DNA of 64,000 nucleotides from Lachnospiraceae bacterium (GTDB lineage: Bacteria > Bacillota > Clostridia > Lachnospirales > Lachnospiraceae): NCBI GenBank assembly GCA_017480445.1, contig JAFVAO010000025.1, forward strand, positions 1 through 64,000, given 5' to 3'. A program made the translations under genes and the position numbers. Below, piece after piece: positions 9,501-19,274 of this stretch (the stretch's first letter is position 1; each line of letters begins with the position of its first letter). Below the pieces are notes generated by a model, which did no database searches, was not told the DNA's origin, and was given only the letters and a program-made list of their open reading frames with translations.

Positions 9501-12500
9501 TCTGCAGCCGGATGCCAAGCTGATAAATGCCGGGGGACACCAGCTTTGTGCCCGCCGCAAGCTCGCGCATGGTTGTGGTCACAGTCTGACTGTTCTGTGT
9601 CGTCACTTCCTCTATGGTCACCTGATAATAAAAGAGTTTTGCCGTTCCGACTCCCTCCGGCAGAACAGCTGTCATCGTCCGCTCGGTGCCATCATAGAGA
9701 AACGCTCCGGCTCCGGATACAGTCACATCCGCTGCCGTAAGCCGGCGCAGTACTGTCACAACTGCGGAAACCGCTTTGCCGGACTTCTCTTTTACCTGAT
9801 AATAATACAGCTTGGTGCTACCTAAGCCGCTGTTGGTGTACGTGGTCACGGATGCGCCCACCTCTGCCACCTTCGTGGTGACAGCATCCGCTGAAACGCC
9901 GCGATAGATCACATAACCTGTCGCACCGTCATATGCATCCCAGGACAATGTCGCATCTGTTCCGTTTCTGTCCGCCGTGAGATTGGTAATGTCCCCGATA
10001 ATCACCGGGTCATCGGATTCTTCCGCCTCAATCGTAAAACGCCATGCAGTACTGGTATAGTTCGAAAACGCTGCATACAGCTCAGTCTCCGTACCGCTTA
10101 CATACACCTGATACGTGCCGCTTGCAGAGGGCTGCACCGCGCTGCGCGCCTGCGTATCCACCACCTGCTCCACCACCGGCGCATAGCTGTAGCTCAGGGT
10201 GCCGGTATAATATGCCGGTGCCTCCGGCTTGACACTATGCGGCTGTCCGTCATACGGAAAGGCCGTCGCACTCTCAAAGGTGAAATCCGACGCGGAAATC
10301 ACTGCCTTGCTGATGACGATGCGCCATGCACTGCTGGTGATGCCCGTCAGATCCTGCGCAAATACCGCTCCGTCATCCTCCAGCCGGATACCCAGCTGAT
10401 AGGTGCCCGGTTTACTCAACCTGGTACCTGCTGTAAGCTCTGTCAAAACCTCTGTCTGCCCGCTCGTTATCACCTGATAGTAAAAACGATCCACCGAGCC
10501 GACGCCCGCGGGCATGGTGGCGTTCATACTCCGGTTGCTGCCGTCATAGGTAAAGGTGCCTGTTCCCGATACTGTAGTCACATCCGACGCAGTCAGCTGC
10601 CGCAGCAGCGTTGCGATCTCAGAGACGGATTGCTCCGCCGTCTCCTTCACTTGATAGTAATACAGTCTGGTGCTGTCCAAACCACTGTCCGTATAAGTGG
10701 TCGTCGCCGCGCTCACCGTCGCCACCTTGGTGGTGACCGCATCCGCTGCGGTACCGCGATAAATTGTATATCCCGCCGCGCCATCCAGCGCGTTCCAGCT
10801 TAACGCGGCGCTTGTACCGTCCCGACGTGCCATGAGATTGGTGATGGGATCCGGATCTGCCGGTTCCTCGCCGGACGCGACATCATCCGTCAACGCGTAG
10901 ATGCGGAAGTTGCCGAAATTAGAATAGTTATAGGCAGTAAAATCTTTCCAGGATCCCCAACTGATAAAGCTCTCCCCTTGATTTGCTTTCACAGTCGACA
11001 TATTGGAATAAGAATATTCAATCGCCACATCTCCCGTCACCACCACAGAGAACGGTTCCCCTTTCTTCAGAAGCACCGGCTCCGGCAGTGCGAGCGTATA
11101 TTCGCCCTGAAAAGCCAGCGTACCGCTCAGTGACGCCGCCAGTGTACCGCTGGTCGGCTTCGTCGCATCCTGCAGATTGGTATAAATTTTTACCTCATAG
11201 GGGGCGTCAGCACTGTCCAAAACAATCGTAACCGCCTTTAACCACTCCTTGTCTGCACTGTCCGTCCGTGTACCGCCGACCGTGTATACATTGGCCGCCT
11301 GCATGTCAGATCTGCCAAAACCACCATTCAGACACAGTTCACTGTCATAATAATACTGATTGTCATATCCCTGCTCCGCCGGGACAACCTCAAAAACATG
11401 TGCGGTGCCGCTTTTCAAAAGTCCGGCATCATAGTAAGAGATCCAGAAATATTTATAATAGGACAGCTGGTTCTGTCCGGCATAGCCCCAGCTGTTGCGC
11501 ACCAGCCATGCGCCGTCGCCCGCCGGTGCAGACGCAAAATGCTCCTTGGGGAAGTCGTCGTCCCATCCCACCAGCAGGACTGCATGATTGGTGCTGCTCA
11601 AAGATGCATTGTAAAAAGAATTATAGGCAGACGAATAGTATTTTGTATCCGCATAAATAGAAGTCTGCACGCCACCGTGCTCCTGAATCGCCTGCTTCAC
11701 CTGGTCGCTGTTCTCGGTCAGATTGATCCGATAATGGTTCATCAGATGTGCCACATCGAGAAACTCCTCCGCCGGATCCGCCACCAACGTATCTGCATTG
11801 GCAGCCTCTGTATTCTCCGCGCTGTAGGGGAGTGTCTCCTCCGCTGCCATGCCCCTTCTGCGCAGCAGTGTCTGAGAGGTCATATCCGCATTGCCGCCCG
11901 TCATCATATAGCCTGACGGATGCGCCGCATCCAACACCTGATCCCCGGTGTCACCAAGCACCGGATTGGAGCCCTGATGCAGCGACCAATAGATCAGATG
12001 CATCTCACTGTAATCAATATCTGTGCCTGCGCCGTAGCGCTTGATCATGTCCAATTCCACCGCACCCGTCGTCGCATGTGCCCAACAAGTTCCGTACGGG
12101 TTCTGATTCCGCGTCGCAGGCAGATCCAGATCCAGATAAGCCAACAGACTGTCTGTATCCGTATAGTCACACGGGTATGCTGCCGGCAAAGTCTCCACAT
12201 CCTTGACCGACGCGCGCAGCCTCTCCTGTCCGTCGTCGATCCGCAGCGCCTCTGCCTCCTGCACGCTCAAGCCCAGATGGGACACCGGCGCCGGTCCCTC
12301 GCCGGGTGCTTCCACATACCCTGTCGCGGTAATGTATTCCTCCGCGCCGTCAGCCGTACCTGTATCCGCTGCGCGGGTCACCGCTGCATCCGTTGCGGTA
12401 TACGCATCCGCCCGCACATACAGTGTTGTGGTATCAATGCTTTCGGTCACCAATAACATCGCCAGCAAAATCGCGGACAGCCTGTTGAATCCTTTTCCTG

Positions 12501-12507
12501 TTTTCAT
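6523..12507 (-). CDS. Giant secreted papain-family (C1) cysteine protease with Fn3-type and Ig-like repeats
   Basis: A 1994-residue secreted protein. Signal peptide at residues 1-34; C1 peptidase domain at about 110-375 with the catalytic triad in place: Cys141 in [11 protein letters not shown], His308 in [11 protein letters not shown] and Asn338 in [11 protein letters not shown]1-associated beta domain follows (about 400-540). Residues ~553-1325 hold three tandem units, each beginning with a fibronectin-III-like module (DITNL...LSWDA.DGA.GY.IYRG) and continuing with an Ig-like module; the third unit is shortened. The rest (about 1375-1994) is a run of small Ig-like domains ending in [15 protein letters not shown] or [17 protein letters not shown]. 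No LPXTG motif or cell-wall anchor is visible. Start ATG 12507 has an AGGAGG site; upstream codons to 12645 are probably untranslated. Likely an exported adhesin/protease acting on host or dietary protein. Confidence 0.9.
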   Translation of the reverse strand: MKTGKGFNRLSAILLAMLLVTESIDTTTLYVRADAYTATDAAVTRAADTGTADGAEEYITATGYVEAPGEGPAPVSHLGLSVQEAEALRIDDGQERLRASVKDVETLPAAYPCDYTDTDSLLAYLDLDLPATRNQNPYGTCWAHATTGAVELDMIKRYGAGTDIDYSEMHLIYWSLHQGSNPVLGDTGDQVLDAAHPSGYMMTGGNADMTSQTLLRRRGMAAEETLPYSAENTEAANADTLVADPAEEFLDVAHLMNHYRINLTENSDQVKQAIQEHGGVQTSIYADTKYYSSAYNSFYNASLSSTNHAVLLVGWDDDFPKEHFASAPAGDGAWLVRNSWGYAGQNQLSYYKYFWISYYDAGLLKSGTAHVFEVVPAEQGYDNQYYYDSELCLNGGFGRSDMQAANVYTVGGTRTDSADKEWLKAVTIVLDSADAPYEVKIYTNLQDATKPTSGTLAASLSGTLAFQGEYTLALPEPVLLKKGEPFSVVVTGDVAIEYSYSNMSTVKANQGESFISWGSWKDFTAYNYSNFGNFRIYALTDDVASGEEPADPDPITNLMARRDGTSAALSWNALDGAAGYTIYRGTAADAVTTKVATVSAATTTYTDSGLDSTRLYYYQVKETAEQSVSEIATLLRQLTASDVTTVSGTGTFTYDGSNRSMNATMPAGVGSVDRFYYQVITSGQTEVLTELTAGTRLSKPGTYQLGIRLEDDGAVFAQDLTGITSSAWRIVISKAVISASDFTFESATAFPYDGQPHSVKPEAPAYYTGTLSYSYAPVVEQVVDTQARSAVQPSASGTYQVYVSGTETELYAAFSNYTSTAWRFTIEAEESDDPVIIGDITNLTADRNGTDATLSWDAYDGATGYVIYRGVSADAVTTKVAEVGASVTTYTNSGLGSTKLYYYQVKEKSGKAVSAVVTVLRRLTAADVTVSGAGAFLYDGTERTMTAVLPEGVGTAKLFYYQVTIEEVTTQNSQTVTTTMRELAAGTKLVSPGIYQLGIRLQTDGDVFAKEDTVGVTSDAWRIVIDKAVVPVSDFTFESAAPFTYDGQAHAVKPAAPSYYTGTLTYSYIPVVEDVVCPENRSNMMPSASGTYQVYVSGTETDLYASFTDYTRSDWRFVIEAAGGEDPGEEPDDPAIVGDITDLVARRAGTDAVLSWDAFDDAAGYAIYRGVSADAVTIKVAETDAAKTTYTDNGLDSTRLYYYQVKETSGKAVSAVVPLLRNLAVTDVIVSGAGDFTYDGAYKTMSATLPDGVGTAEIFYYLVTIEEVTTQNSQTMTTTMQELAADKEPMLPGIYQLGIRLQTDGTVFAADEKVITDEAWRITIKKAAGENPGDEPGADPQELDFGDVLQEDIDAFGFQTPDEVPQGIWVAGVPETVPYTGAAIRFDDLRVYDHLKRLTEQDYTLVYKANVNAGTATVAVTGKGNYTETLQKTFRITKLDIGAAQAQGTLAVEELYLAATGKALTPKFAVTWNGIALKQDKDYRLILPEGGILTARTEPYEITLDASESTNFTGKAVGYLHVYDTSNTEKINLSKAVVSKIPAQTYRAGGFTQLEQLVTSKGAPIAFVVKVGGQTLSASDYTVSFVNADRIGTASLILRAAEDSAYTGMKVIPFKIAGLTAKNAFVVKPIPNQTYTGKAIVLGEQLQVADRAGNLLQEGTDYTVSYKANTKAGTAKVTITGNPTAGYTGGVTQSFRIERYVLTYDRNRPADSSCVITYDEAPAYTKGTTTPAVSVQVRDGEKLRTLVAGTDYTVKYKNNKKVNDTGVIVVTGKGNFTTPKGGIELRFTIGSKALSAVPDIVAADKVYKNAPNLYKTKLVLTDANGKKLAAGTDYEKAIEYLYAADTLIQYKESKTSVVTLTRAAGDAVQPQDILPAGTVIRAVITGKNSYTGTAQTTFRIVEKDLSKAKVTVRAQMYTGAAVQPAADALNPAAGDVVVKIGNELLVEGRDFEITGYANNIQKGKAATLTIRGLGNYGGSKTVKFTILQRPFSAR
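8520..10860 (-). repeat. Three in-gene direct repeats coding for Fn3/Ig-like units
   Basis: Within the giant protease gene, units start near 10851, 9996 and 9096 (periods about 855 and 900 bases). Each begins with codons for a DITNL/DITDL module and contains near-identical blocks such as [29 protein letters not shown] and [14 protein letters not shown]. Units 2 and 3 are the most alike, suggesting a recent duplication; the third unit stops after the PGIYQLGIR module. Confidence 0.8.
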
Positions 12508-12612
12508 TCGTGCGCTTCCTCCTTGCATGGAATTCAAGTCCCTTATATCTGTAACTACCATGTATCTGCTTTCTATATATTTTCTTAAAAAAGCATACAA
12601 AAACCTAGGATA

Positions 12613-12641
12613 ATTGTACAACTTTTCACAGGGGTTTGCAA
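12613..12641 (-). promoter_or_regulatory. Sigma-A-type promoter for the giant protease gene
   Basis: On the minus strand, -35 TTGCAA (12641-12636) and -10 TACAAT (12618-12613) are 17 bases apart, giving a 5' leader of about 100 bases before ATG 12507. Read by eye. Confidence 0.5.
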
Positions 12642-12661
12642 CCAACTATAGGAAAAAACAA

Positions 12662-12690
12662 TTTACCCATCTCTCCGTGCGTGCTATAAT
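12662..12690 (+). promoter_or_regulatory. Sigma-A-type promoter candidate for the divergent secreted protein
   Basis: On the plus strand, TTTACC (12662-12667) and a perfect TATAAT (12685-12690) are 17 bases apart. The start would be near 12697, so the transcript carries the palindromic element at 12744-12879 in its leader, about 250 bases upstream of ATG 12948. Confidence 0.45.
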
Positions 12691-12743
12691 ATAATAGGCT
12701 ATAATAATAGGCATTTGCAAAACGCTATTGCAGAAGTACCGAA

Positions 12744-12879
12744 TTGGGCATATTGTATATTCCATAAGCAGGCACTAGCGAGCCGTCGGTACTTAGGTGC
12801 CGTATTTTGGCACCTTATGTACCGCTACGAGCGAGGTGTAGCGAAAGCGTGCCTGCGATGGCATATACAATGTGCACAA
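12744..12879. repeat. Long imperfect palindrome in intergenic region
   Basis: The outer arms (12744-12774 and 12849-12879) are inverted copies with about four differences plus one indel; they include GCAGGCAC/GTGCCTGC and TGTATAT/ATATACA. In the centre a second stem, GGTAC..AGGTGCC (12788-12801) with GGCACCT..GTACC (12809-12823), is nearly perfect. Between them are GAGCGAG and GTAGCG motifs that form further short stems. The remainder of the 12508-12947 gap holds the two promoters and a small CTGCG-TTT-CGCAG hairpin near 12897. It could be a small non-autonomous repeat or a folded leader RNA; no coding sequence is present. Confidence 0.65.
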
Positions 12880-12947
12880 TGACACTCATATAGAATCTGC
12901 GTTTCGCAGTTACCTAGGTTATAATAAAGCGACAAGGAGCAACACCC

Positions 12948-15900
12948 ATGAAATCAGTTTCGAAAAATCACAGCACAATAGGGAAAATGCGCAAGTTACT
13001 GTCCGGACTTTTGACCGTGACCCTGCTTTGCACTGCCCAGCCCACGGCAATCCTCTCCGCTGATGCGCGCGGGGCGGCGGATTTCCCTTCCGATCAAGCG
13101 CAGGCATTGTGCAACTTCACATCTGATTCCTGTTTTTCCATCTCCTCCGGGGTAATTCCCTACGGCACGGAGAACAGAAGCGATGCACCGGCGCTGCAGC
13201 ATGCTTTCTCCCCCACGATTACCCAAAACGGTATTGCGCAGGCAATCGACACCGCCCCTGCCGCTCCTACCGTTCTGTATAAGTTCTTTTTGACAGATCC
13301 GCAGCTTGCTGACTATGCGGAATTTCTGCGTGCTGACGGCGAAGAGCTCTCCACGCTGCCGGCGGGTACAAAGGGCATCGTAGTCGCCGCCGCAATGTCT
13401 GCCGCCACTTACACGGACAGCACCTCGGATGCGGTCGACACGGAGCCTATGCTCGCTCAGGCGGATTTCACCATTGCCAAGCGCAAAGTCTCCGTCCGCT
13501 GTACCCTGCCGTCCGACCAGGTGTTGGACGGACGCGCGCTGCCGGCCGACGGCCATCTGTCGCTTCCCGCTGCGCAGCTGTCCGGCGCTGCACTGCAGGT
13601 GTTTGATGCAGATACCGGAATCGGTATTTCGGATGCCGCCCTAACGAAGTTTGCGGATCCCGCCGAATTTCTGGAGGGTGATGTGACCTTTGATGTCTCC
13701 GGCATCGACATCACCGCGGACGGCTATCAGACAGCACCTCTGGCACTGACACTGGCCCCCTCGTATGACGACAACTATGAGCTCGTAGGCAATATTTTCG
13801 GTGATATTTATGTCAAAAAAGCACAGTACTATGCCACGTTTACCATGAATAACAACGGACGTCAATGGACAGAGAGCTTTCCCTTGACGCCGGATACCAC
13901 GCAGCCCTTAAACGCCTATGACTTCTATGAGAAGCTACAGCTCGACTGCGACAACTTTCTCCGCAGCTTCGGCGGCGACATTGCCTTGCTGGGATGGAGC
14001 GTCTATACCGACGGCTACAATGTCTCTCCGGAGGATGACGGCTACGAGCGGCCGGACTACTACAATACCACATTTGTAAATCCGGATGCGGTTACCTACG
14101 AGCGCTCCGGCGAGACCAAGGAGTTTGCGCTCTCCGGCTCCCGCGACTATCATTTTGTCGCACAGGTCAGCATGGCGATCGCGCAGAACCTGTATGTCAC
14201 ATCCATTCCCAGCGTTTATTATGACGGCCGCGAGCACGTTGTCCTCGGTAGCCAGTTGAAGTCCAAACAGAAAACCGCGGATCTGCGTGTCTCTGTCTAC
14301 TGCGGCACCTCTGCCGATGGCGGCGGCACAGAGCTTGTGTTGGACAAGGATTATACCGTCAGCTATGAAAATAACCAGAATGCTTCCATGCGTCTTGTCT
14401 CCGACGCGTCTAAGACCAGCGGCACCTATGAAAAGAGCTGGCAGGTCGAGACGGAGCGCCCCAGGATCACCATCACCGGCAAGGGCAATTACAAGGGTTT
14501 TTCGGCGGATGTCTATTTTGATATTCTGCCCTCCAATCTCGGCGCGGTGGAGACCTATGAGTCCGGTATCACCAACCGGAACAGCGGATCCAACGACGCC
14601 TCTGCCTATACGGCCCCCTATACCCGAACGACAGCTTCCAAAGCGCGGGTAAGCGGCTTTGAAAATTTTTACACCCTGAAAAGCGGCGCGCTCACCAAGC
14701 GCATCACCCCGCATGTGACCAAGGCCTTCGAGAGTTCATCCTATGACCGGAGCGGCAAGCTGCTGAGCAAATCCTCCGTCACCTATCAGCTGGTGTATGA
14801 AAAGGATTATACCGCAGAGCTTTATCTGTGGGACGATGTACACGAATATTGGGAAAAGCAGACATTTTCCGACCCGAACCGCATTGCGGTCAAGGGCGAT
14901 TATCTCTATGTTGTGCGCGGGATCGGCAACTATTGCGGCGCCGCCTACGATGATAATTCTACCTGGGCGGATGCGGAAAGCACCCGCTATAACAGCTTTG
15001 ATGACGGAAAACAGAGTCATACCCCCAATCCGTTGCATTCTATCTACGCTTCCCAGCAATTCTGCGTCACGGAGAATGCGGTATATGATTTCTCCTCCGC
15101 CAAGATCAAAATCGGTGTAAAATCTTTGCCATACAAAGCCTCCGGTACTGCCTACGGCGCTACCAATTTTAAGATCACCGCCAAAAACGATCTGGGCAAA
15201 ACATTGACATTGGGCAAGGACTATACCGTCTATTTTCAGGAATGTTACAGCCACCATCAGGCGGAGGCCGGTATCACCTACGGCACCACGGTCAAGGCGG
15301 CAAACCTCTACCGCGTCATCGTCAGCCCCAAGGGCAGCTATCTGGGCGATTCCAGGGAGGTCGGCAAGGTGACGATCACCGGTATGACCTTAAAGAAATC
15401 TTATTTTGCACTGAGCAAGGTCAGCGTAAACTTCGGCGCTACCACCTCCTGGGAGCTGTCGACCGCCGGCAAAAAGGCCGGTCTGTCCACAGATCCCGCG
15501 AGTCCCTACTATGTCTCCGGAACGGTGGATTTTACCGGCTATAATGTGGCTTCCTCAGACAAAGTCAATATCCACTTGGGCGGTGCCGGACAATGCGGTT
15601 ACGCGATCGACCCGTCTGCGGGCGTCAAGCTGACGTACAGGCACAATAAAATGAATCTGGAACAGGCGCTGGATGAGACTACCGGGTATCTCAGCTTCTC
15701 TCTGCCCGCAACCGCGCCTTACAACATCAAAGGTGCGATTCCCGGGGCGATCACGCTGACCAAGGCCAACGGCTTTGTCCAGACGATCACACCGACAGGT
15801 AATAAATCGACCTTCACCACGGCAGTCTACGACAAAGCGGGCGGTTTCTTAGGGTATGAAACCCTGCAATTTATATGCAGCCAGAACAAATCCGTGGGCG

Positions 15901-16622
15901 GCACAGCAAAGGTTGTCGTCAAGGGAAGCGGTCTGTTCCGCGGCTCGGCCGTGCTGGGCTACTACCGGGTTGTCCCGCTGATCGCGGAGCAGATCACAGT
16001 GTTGACGCCGAACCTGACAAGCTACACCAACAATGCGCTTTACGTCTCCTTTTCGGACAGCCCGTATGAGGCCAAGAGCAAAGGAAAGTTGCATGCAAAG
16101 CTTTATCAGGCATATTATACAACCTCCGGCACACTGCAGCTGGCCGGTTTAAAGGCAAGTGCCTACAAGATACAAAAAAGCACCGATGATTCCGAGCACG
16201 GCTGCGTTGTGCGGATCCAGTCCGGCTCTGCGCGCAGTATCTCCTTCGGCGCAGACGGTACCGGCACCGAGGTTATGTACTATGGCTACTATGATCAGGA
16301 AAAGCTGCCCAAAATCCAGAGTGTGACGATTGACGGCAGGCAATACATCGTAACAAACAGACGGATTGTGGGGCTGGATCTGCCCTTTACCGGCACCACC
16401 CAGCGCCCGATCATCACCGCCGTCACACTTTCGGACAAACAGCATACCGTGTTGAACAGTGAAGATTTCTATCTCACCTACGGAACCAATCTGGCCTCCA
16501 AGTACCAGGGCGGCACCGTCACCCTGACGACCCACTACAATGCGGTCGATAAGCGCTATCCCTATCACGGTACTGTGACCTTGAAATTCAACATCACAGA
16601 CAGCAAAAAAATATCTCTCTAA
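12948..16622 (+). CDS. Large secreted protein with Ig-like repeats, function unknown
   Basis: A 1224-residue exported protein. Residues ~15-40 are a signal peptide (KLLSGLLTVTLLCTAQPTA). The rest is beta-rich and carries scattered motifs shared with the divergent giant protease, for example ELVLDKDYTVSYENNQ, RITITGKGNYKGFSADVYF, GKDYTVYF and VVVKGSGLFRGSA, which mark Ig-like surface modules of Clostridia. I see no catalytic domain, no LPXTG signal and no C-terminal membrane segment. The start is supported by AAGGAGCAACACCC before ATG. The gene converges on the AGCS symporter gene and the two stops overlap by 3 bases (16619-16622). Its divergent placement next to the giant protease and shared modules suggest they belong to one surface system; that is inference. 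Confidence 0.8.
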   Translation: MKSVSKNHSTIGKMRKLLSGLLTVTLLCTAQPTAILSADARGAADFPSDQAQALCNFTSDSCFSISSGVIPYGTENRSDAPALQHAFSPTITQNGIAQAIDTAPAAPTVLYKFFLTDPQLADYAEFLRADGEELSTLPAGTKGIVVAAAMSAATYTDSTSDAVDTEPMLAQADFTIAKRKVSVRCTLPSDQVLDGRALPADGHLSLPAAQLSGAALQVFDADTGIGISDAALTKFADPAEFLEGDVTFDVSGIDITADGYQTAPLALTLAPSYDDNYELVGNIFGDIYVKKAQYYATFTMNNNGRQWTESFPLTPDTTQPLNAYDFYEKLQLDCDNFLRSFGGDIALLGWSVYTDGYNVSPEDDGYERPDYYNTTFVNPDAVTYERSGETKEFALSGSRDYHFVAQVSMAIAQNLYVTSIPSVYYDGREHVVLGSQLKSKQKTADLRVSVYCGTSADGGGTELVLDKDYTVSYENNQNASMRLVSDASKTSGTYEKSWQVETERPRITITGKGNYKGFSADVYFDILPSNLGAVETYESGITNRNSGSNDASAYTAPYTRTTASKARVSGFENFYTLKSGALTKRITPHVTKAFESSSYDRSGKLLSKSSVTYQLVYEKDYTAELYLWDDVHEYWEKQTFSDPNRIAVKGDYLYVVRGIGNYCGAAYDDNSTWADAESTRYNSFDDGKQSHTPNPLHSIYASQQFCVTENAVYDFSSAKIKIGVKSLPYKASGTAYGATNFKITAKNDLGKTLTLGKDYTVYFQECYSHHQAEAGITYGTTVKAANLYRVIVSPKGSYLGDSREVGKVTITGMTLKKSYFALSKVSVNFGATTSWELSTAGKKAGLSTDPASPYYVSGTVDFTGYNVASSDKVNIHLGGAGQCGYAIDPSAGVKLTYRHNKMNLEQALDETTGYLSFSLPATAPYNIKGAIPGAITLTKANGFVQTITPTGNKSTFTTAVYDKAGGFLGYETLQFICSQNKSVGGTAKVVVKGSGLFRGSAVLGYYRVVPLIAEQITVLTPNLTSYTNNALYVSFSDSPYEAKSKGKLHAKLYQAYYTTSGTLQLAGLKASAYKIQKSTDDSEHGCVVRIQSGSARSISFGADGTGTEVMYYGYYDQEKLPKIQSVTIDGRQYIVTNRRIVGLDLPFTGTTQRPIITAVTLSDKQHTVLNSEDFYLTYGTNLASKYQGGTVTLTTHYNAVDKRYPYHGTVTLKFNITDSKKISL

Positions 16623-18007
16623 TGATATGCCCGTATCTCTTCACAGATCCCGTCGGTGCCGAGTCCCAAAAGCAATACGCTGATTAGATTCGGCACCGCC
16701 ATGAGTCCATTGCAGATATCCGAGAAAATCCATACACTTTCCATCGGGCAAATTGCCCCCAACAACACAAACAATACATACATCATTCGATATCCGCCAT
16801 TGTACCGCTCGGTCCGGAGCAGAAACGCAAATGCTTTCTCCCCTTGATATGCCCAGGCCACAATCGTCGCGAATGCAAAACATACCATACTGACTGCGAC
16901 AAAACCGGCGCCTCTTTCCCCAAATCGCCCTGTAAACACCGCCATCACGAGAGCCGCACCGTCCAAACGCTCCCCGGAGGGCGCAACGCTTCCCAAATAC
17001 CCGGAAGCCACAAAGGCAAGACCCGTAAAAAAGCAAATGATCATGGTGTCAAAAAACACGCCGGTCATACTGATATAGCCCTGCCGGATGTAATCCTCTG
17101 TATCCGCGGATGCCGCCGTAATCCCGCCGGCGCCAAGCCCTGCCTCATTGGAAAAAACACCTCTTGATACACCCATGCGGAGCGCCTGTGCTGCACTGAG
17201 CGACGCATACACTGCAAATTGACCGCACATCCCGCCCGCCACCGCTTTGGGTGCAAAAGCCATCACAAGGACAGCCGCAAGTCCTTCCACCAGGCCCTGC
17301 GGATGTCTGACCAGTATTCCGCAGATCCCCAGCATGTAAAACACACCCATGAACGGCACCAATATCTGCGTCAGCTTCACAATGCCGCTTATGCCGCTTA
17401 TCACTGTGACAGCAATTAGGAAGGCCGCTGCCATCCCCGACCAAAGCGGTGGTATGCCATAAGCCGTTTTACAGGCCTGCGCGATGGAATTGGACTGTGT
17501 CATATTTCCCATGCCAAAGGATGCCAGCACAGCAAACAGCGCATAACAGGCGGCAAGGAATCCGCCAAATTTCCCCGGGATTCCTCGTTTGATCGTAAAC
17601 ATAGGGCCCCCGGTCCACTCTCCCCGCGCATTTTTACAGCGGTACTTGACTGCCAGCGCACTTTCTGTCAGCTTTGTCGCCAATCCCAATATGCCGGCAA
17701 CCATCATCCAAAACAGCGCCCCCGGCCCGCCAAGAGTCACCGCCGTCGCAACGCCTACAATATTCCCTGTTCCGATCGTCGCAGCAAGCTCCACTGTAAG
17801 CGCAGCAAACGGCGAAACAGAAGTACTGTTTCGCCGTTTTGTATCACTTTTCTCTTCCGCTCCCATCATACAGCGCAATGCAAAACCAAGCCTTCTGACG
17901 GGCAGAAAACGCAGCTTCACCATCAAAAGCATTCCTGTCCCCAGCAACAGGCCAAGAAGCCATGGTCCCCATATGATTTCGTCAATTTTTCTCAGCCAAT
18001 CCGTCAC
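16619..18007 (-). CDS. AGCS-family sodium:alanine/glycine symporter
   Basis: A 462-residue integral membrane protein that couples Na+ entry to uptake of a small amino acid (alanine or glycine). The family signature is clear: VELAATIGTGNIVGVATA near residue 70-90, LGGPGALFWMM, and GVSRGVFSNEAGLGAGGITAASA near residue 280. About ten membrane segments; length normal (450-480). The start is GTG at 18007 with only a weak ribosome binding site, and I find no better in-frame start. The 93 bases upstream, before the cotJC stop, contain no clear terminator. Specificity cannot be fixed from sequence. Confidence 0.88.
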   Translation of the reverse strand: MTDWLRKIDEIIWGPWLLGLLLGTGMLLMVKLRFLPVRRLGFALRCMMGAEEKSDTKRRNSTSVSPFAALTVELAATIGTGNIVGVATAVTLGGPGALFWMMVAGILGLATKLTESALAVKYRCKNARGEWTGGPMFTIKRGIPGKFGGFLAACYALFAVLASFGMGNMTQSNSIAQACKTAYGIPPLWSGMAAAFLIAVTVISGISGIVKLTQILVPFMGVFYMLGICGILVRHPQGLVEGLAAVLVMAFAPKAVAGGMCGQFAVYASLSAAQALRMGVSRGVFSNEAGLGAGGITAASADTEDYIRQGYISMTGVFFDTMIICFFTGLAFVASGYLGSVAPSGERLDGAALVMAVFTGRFGERGAGFVAVSMVCFAFATIVAWAYQGEKAFAFLLRTERYNGGYRMMYVLFVLLGAICPMESVWIFSDICNGLMAVPNLISVLLLGLGTDGICEEIRAYH

Positions 18008-18100
18008 GCCTGACCATCCAAGATCCCTTTATGAAAACATATGCTGCACTTGCGGTTTTATGAAGCAATCGTCGAATGGTTCTTATCTCTATTTCTTATC

Positions 18101-18721
18101 CTATTTTTGGGCCCCTTTTCCGTTTGTATCAAATCCGGGATTAAACGCATAGAAATTTTTGGCATCCAGCTTATCCTGCGTAATGCGCAGTGCTTCTCCG
18201 AAGCGTTGGAAATGCACGATCTCTCTTGCGCGCAGGAATTTGATCGGCTCGCTCACATCCGGGCAATCCTGCACCAACCGGAGAATATTGTCGTAGGTGG
18301 TTCTCGCCTTCTGCTCGGCCGCCATATCCTCGGTCAGATCCGTGATGATATCGCCCTTTGACTGGAACTGATTGGCATTGAACGGCACGCCGCCGGCGGC
18401 CTGCGGCCAGATCCCCAGCGTATGATCAATATAATACTTATCAAAGCCGCTCTTTTCAATTTCATCCATTGACAGGTTGCGGGTAAGCTGATAAATGATT
18501 GCTGCAACCATCTCCAAATGCGCCAGCTCCTCTGTGCCGATGTCCGTCAACAGCCCCGCTACTTCCTTATACGGTGTCGCATATCGCTGGGACAGATAAC
18601 GCATACTGGCCCCCATCTTACCGTCCGGTCCACCGTACTGCGAAATGATTGCCTGCGCCAGTTTTGCGTCCGGCTTCTTGATGTTTACGGGAAATTGTAA
18701 TCTTTTTTCATAATTCCACAT
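18101..18721 (-). CDS. cotJC: Spore coat protein CotJC (manganese-catalase family)
   Basis: A 206-residue ferritin-like protein of the manganese catalase family, placed in the spore coat and probably protecting the spore from hydrogen peroxide. It begins with the typical MWNYEKRLQFPV and carries the helical metal-binding segments GASMRYLSQRY and DIGTEELAHLEMVAA (Glu/His ligands), then AGGVPFNANQFQSKGDIITDL and a third helix with EQKARTTYDNILRL. Slightly longer than the Bacillus protein (189). The ATG overlaps the cotJB stop by one base (TGATG), so the two are translationally coupled in a cotJA-cotJB-cotJC operon. Confidence 0.93.
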   Translation of the reverse strand: MWNYEKRLQFPVNIKKPDAKLAQAIISQYGGPDGKMGASMRYLSQRYATPYKEVAGLLTDIGTEELAHLEMVAAIIYQLTRNLSMDEIEKSGFDKYYIDHTLGIWPQAAGGVPFNANQFQSKGDIITDLTEDMAAEQKARTTYDNILRLVQDCPDVSEPIKFLRAREIVHFQRFGEALRITQDKLDAKNFYAFNPGFDTNGKGAQK

Positions 18722-19005
18722 CAGTCACACACTCCTTCCCACGGCAGGGGAGCTGCGCCCCATCTCCACTCTCTGTTGCTCTCTGCGTGATTCATTGTCA
18801 ACGGGAAGTAATTCCTGGAGAATTCTCTCTCCATCTGTGTTTTGATGCGATTATAGTGATTAAAGTATTCCATCGCGGCGCGGTCTGTCGGATGGGTGTC
18901 CAGATACAGTGCCAGATCCACCACCGCAAAACTCACGATACCGATATCCTTCAGCATCTGCTGTTTGTTCTGCAGTCCCTGATTGTTCATGATCTGATTG
19001 TTCAT
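18721..19005 (-). CDS. cotJB: Spore coat protein CotJB
   Basis: A 94-residue protein of the CotJB family, recognised by LKDIGIVSFAVVDLALYLDTHP and by EYFNHYNRIKTQMEREF, followed by a Trp/Pro-rich tail (WRWGAAPLPWEGVCD) that is typical of the family. I use ATG 19005, which overlaps the cotJA stop as ATGA and lies nine bases after an AAGGAG site; the ATG at 19014 sits directly on that site and is unlikely. CotJB works with CotJA and CotJC in building the inner spore coat. Confidence 0.92.
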   Translation of the reverse strand: MNNQIMNNQGLQNKQQMLKDIGIVSFAVVDLALYLDTHPTDRAAMEYFNHYNRIKTQMEREFSRNYFPLTMNHAESNREWRWGAAPLPWEGVCD

Positions 19006-19172
19006 GATGTGCATCTCCTTCCCGTGAAAGGTTTGTTCAGCTCAGGAAAGATTGTTCCGATACGATATGCTTTCTCCAGATCATCATAGATACCGTTGAA
19101 ACGCTGCCAGGGTACATATGCCATGGCAACCGGAAATTTGTCGGGAAATTCATCAAATTTATAGTCCTGCAT
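19002..19172 (-). CDS. cotJA: Spore coat associated protein CotJA
   Basis: A 56-residue gene easily missed because of its size. Its product reads MQDYKFDEFPDKFPVAMAYV then PWQRFNGIYDDLEKAYRIGT and IFPELNKPF, matching the CotJA family pattern MAYVPWQ...Y....A...GTIFPEL. ATG 19172 is preceded by AGAGGAATTT, and its TGA overlaps the start of cotJB. A CATACTAT at 19216-19209 on the minus strand resembles the -10 of mother-cell sigma factors (sigma-E/K), although no good -35 is visible. CotJA is needed with CotJC for coat assembly in Bacillus. Confidence 0.92.
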   Translation of the reverse strand: MQDYKFDEFPDKFPVAMAYVPWQRFNGIYDDLEKAYRIGTIFPELNKPFTGRRCTS

Positions 19173-19235
19173 AAATTCCTCTCATACTGGTTTGATTTTG
19201 TTAATAACATAGTATGAGTGAAACTCTGATCTGTG

Positions 19236-19265
19236 CAAGAAAAAGACAGGAGTGACCTCCTGTCT
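19236..19265 (-). terminator. Intrinsic terminator of the nrdD-nrdG-dut operon
   Basis: A perfect nine-base stem (AGACAGGAG with CTCCTGTCT, loop TGAC) followed on the minus strand by TTTTTCTT, ten bases after the dut stop. Confidence 0.85.
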
Positions 19266-19274
19266 TAGATCATC

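Noticed and set aside
12508..12645. N-terminal extension of the giant protease to 12645
   Set aside because: It would place ~46 extra residues before a good signal peptide, lacks a ribosome binding site, and overlaps the predicted promoter.
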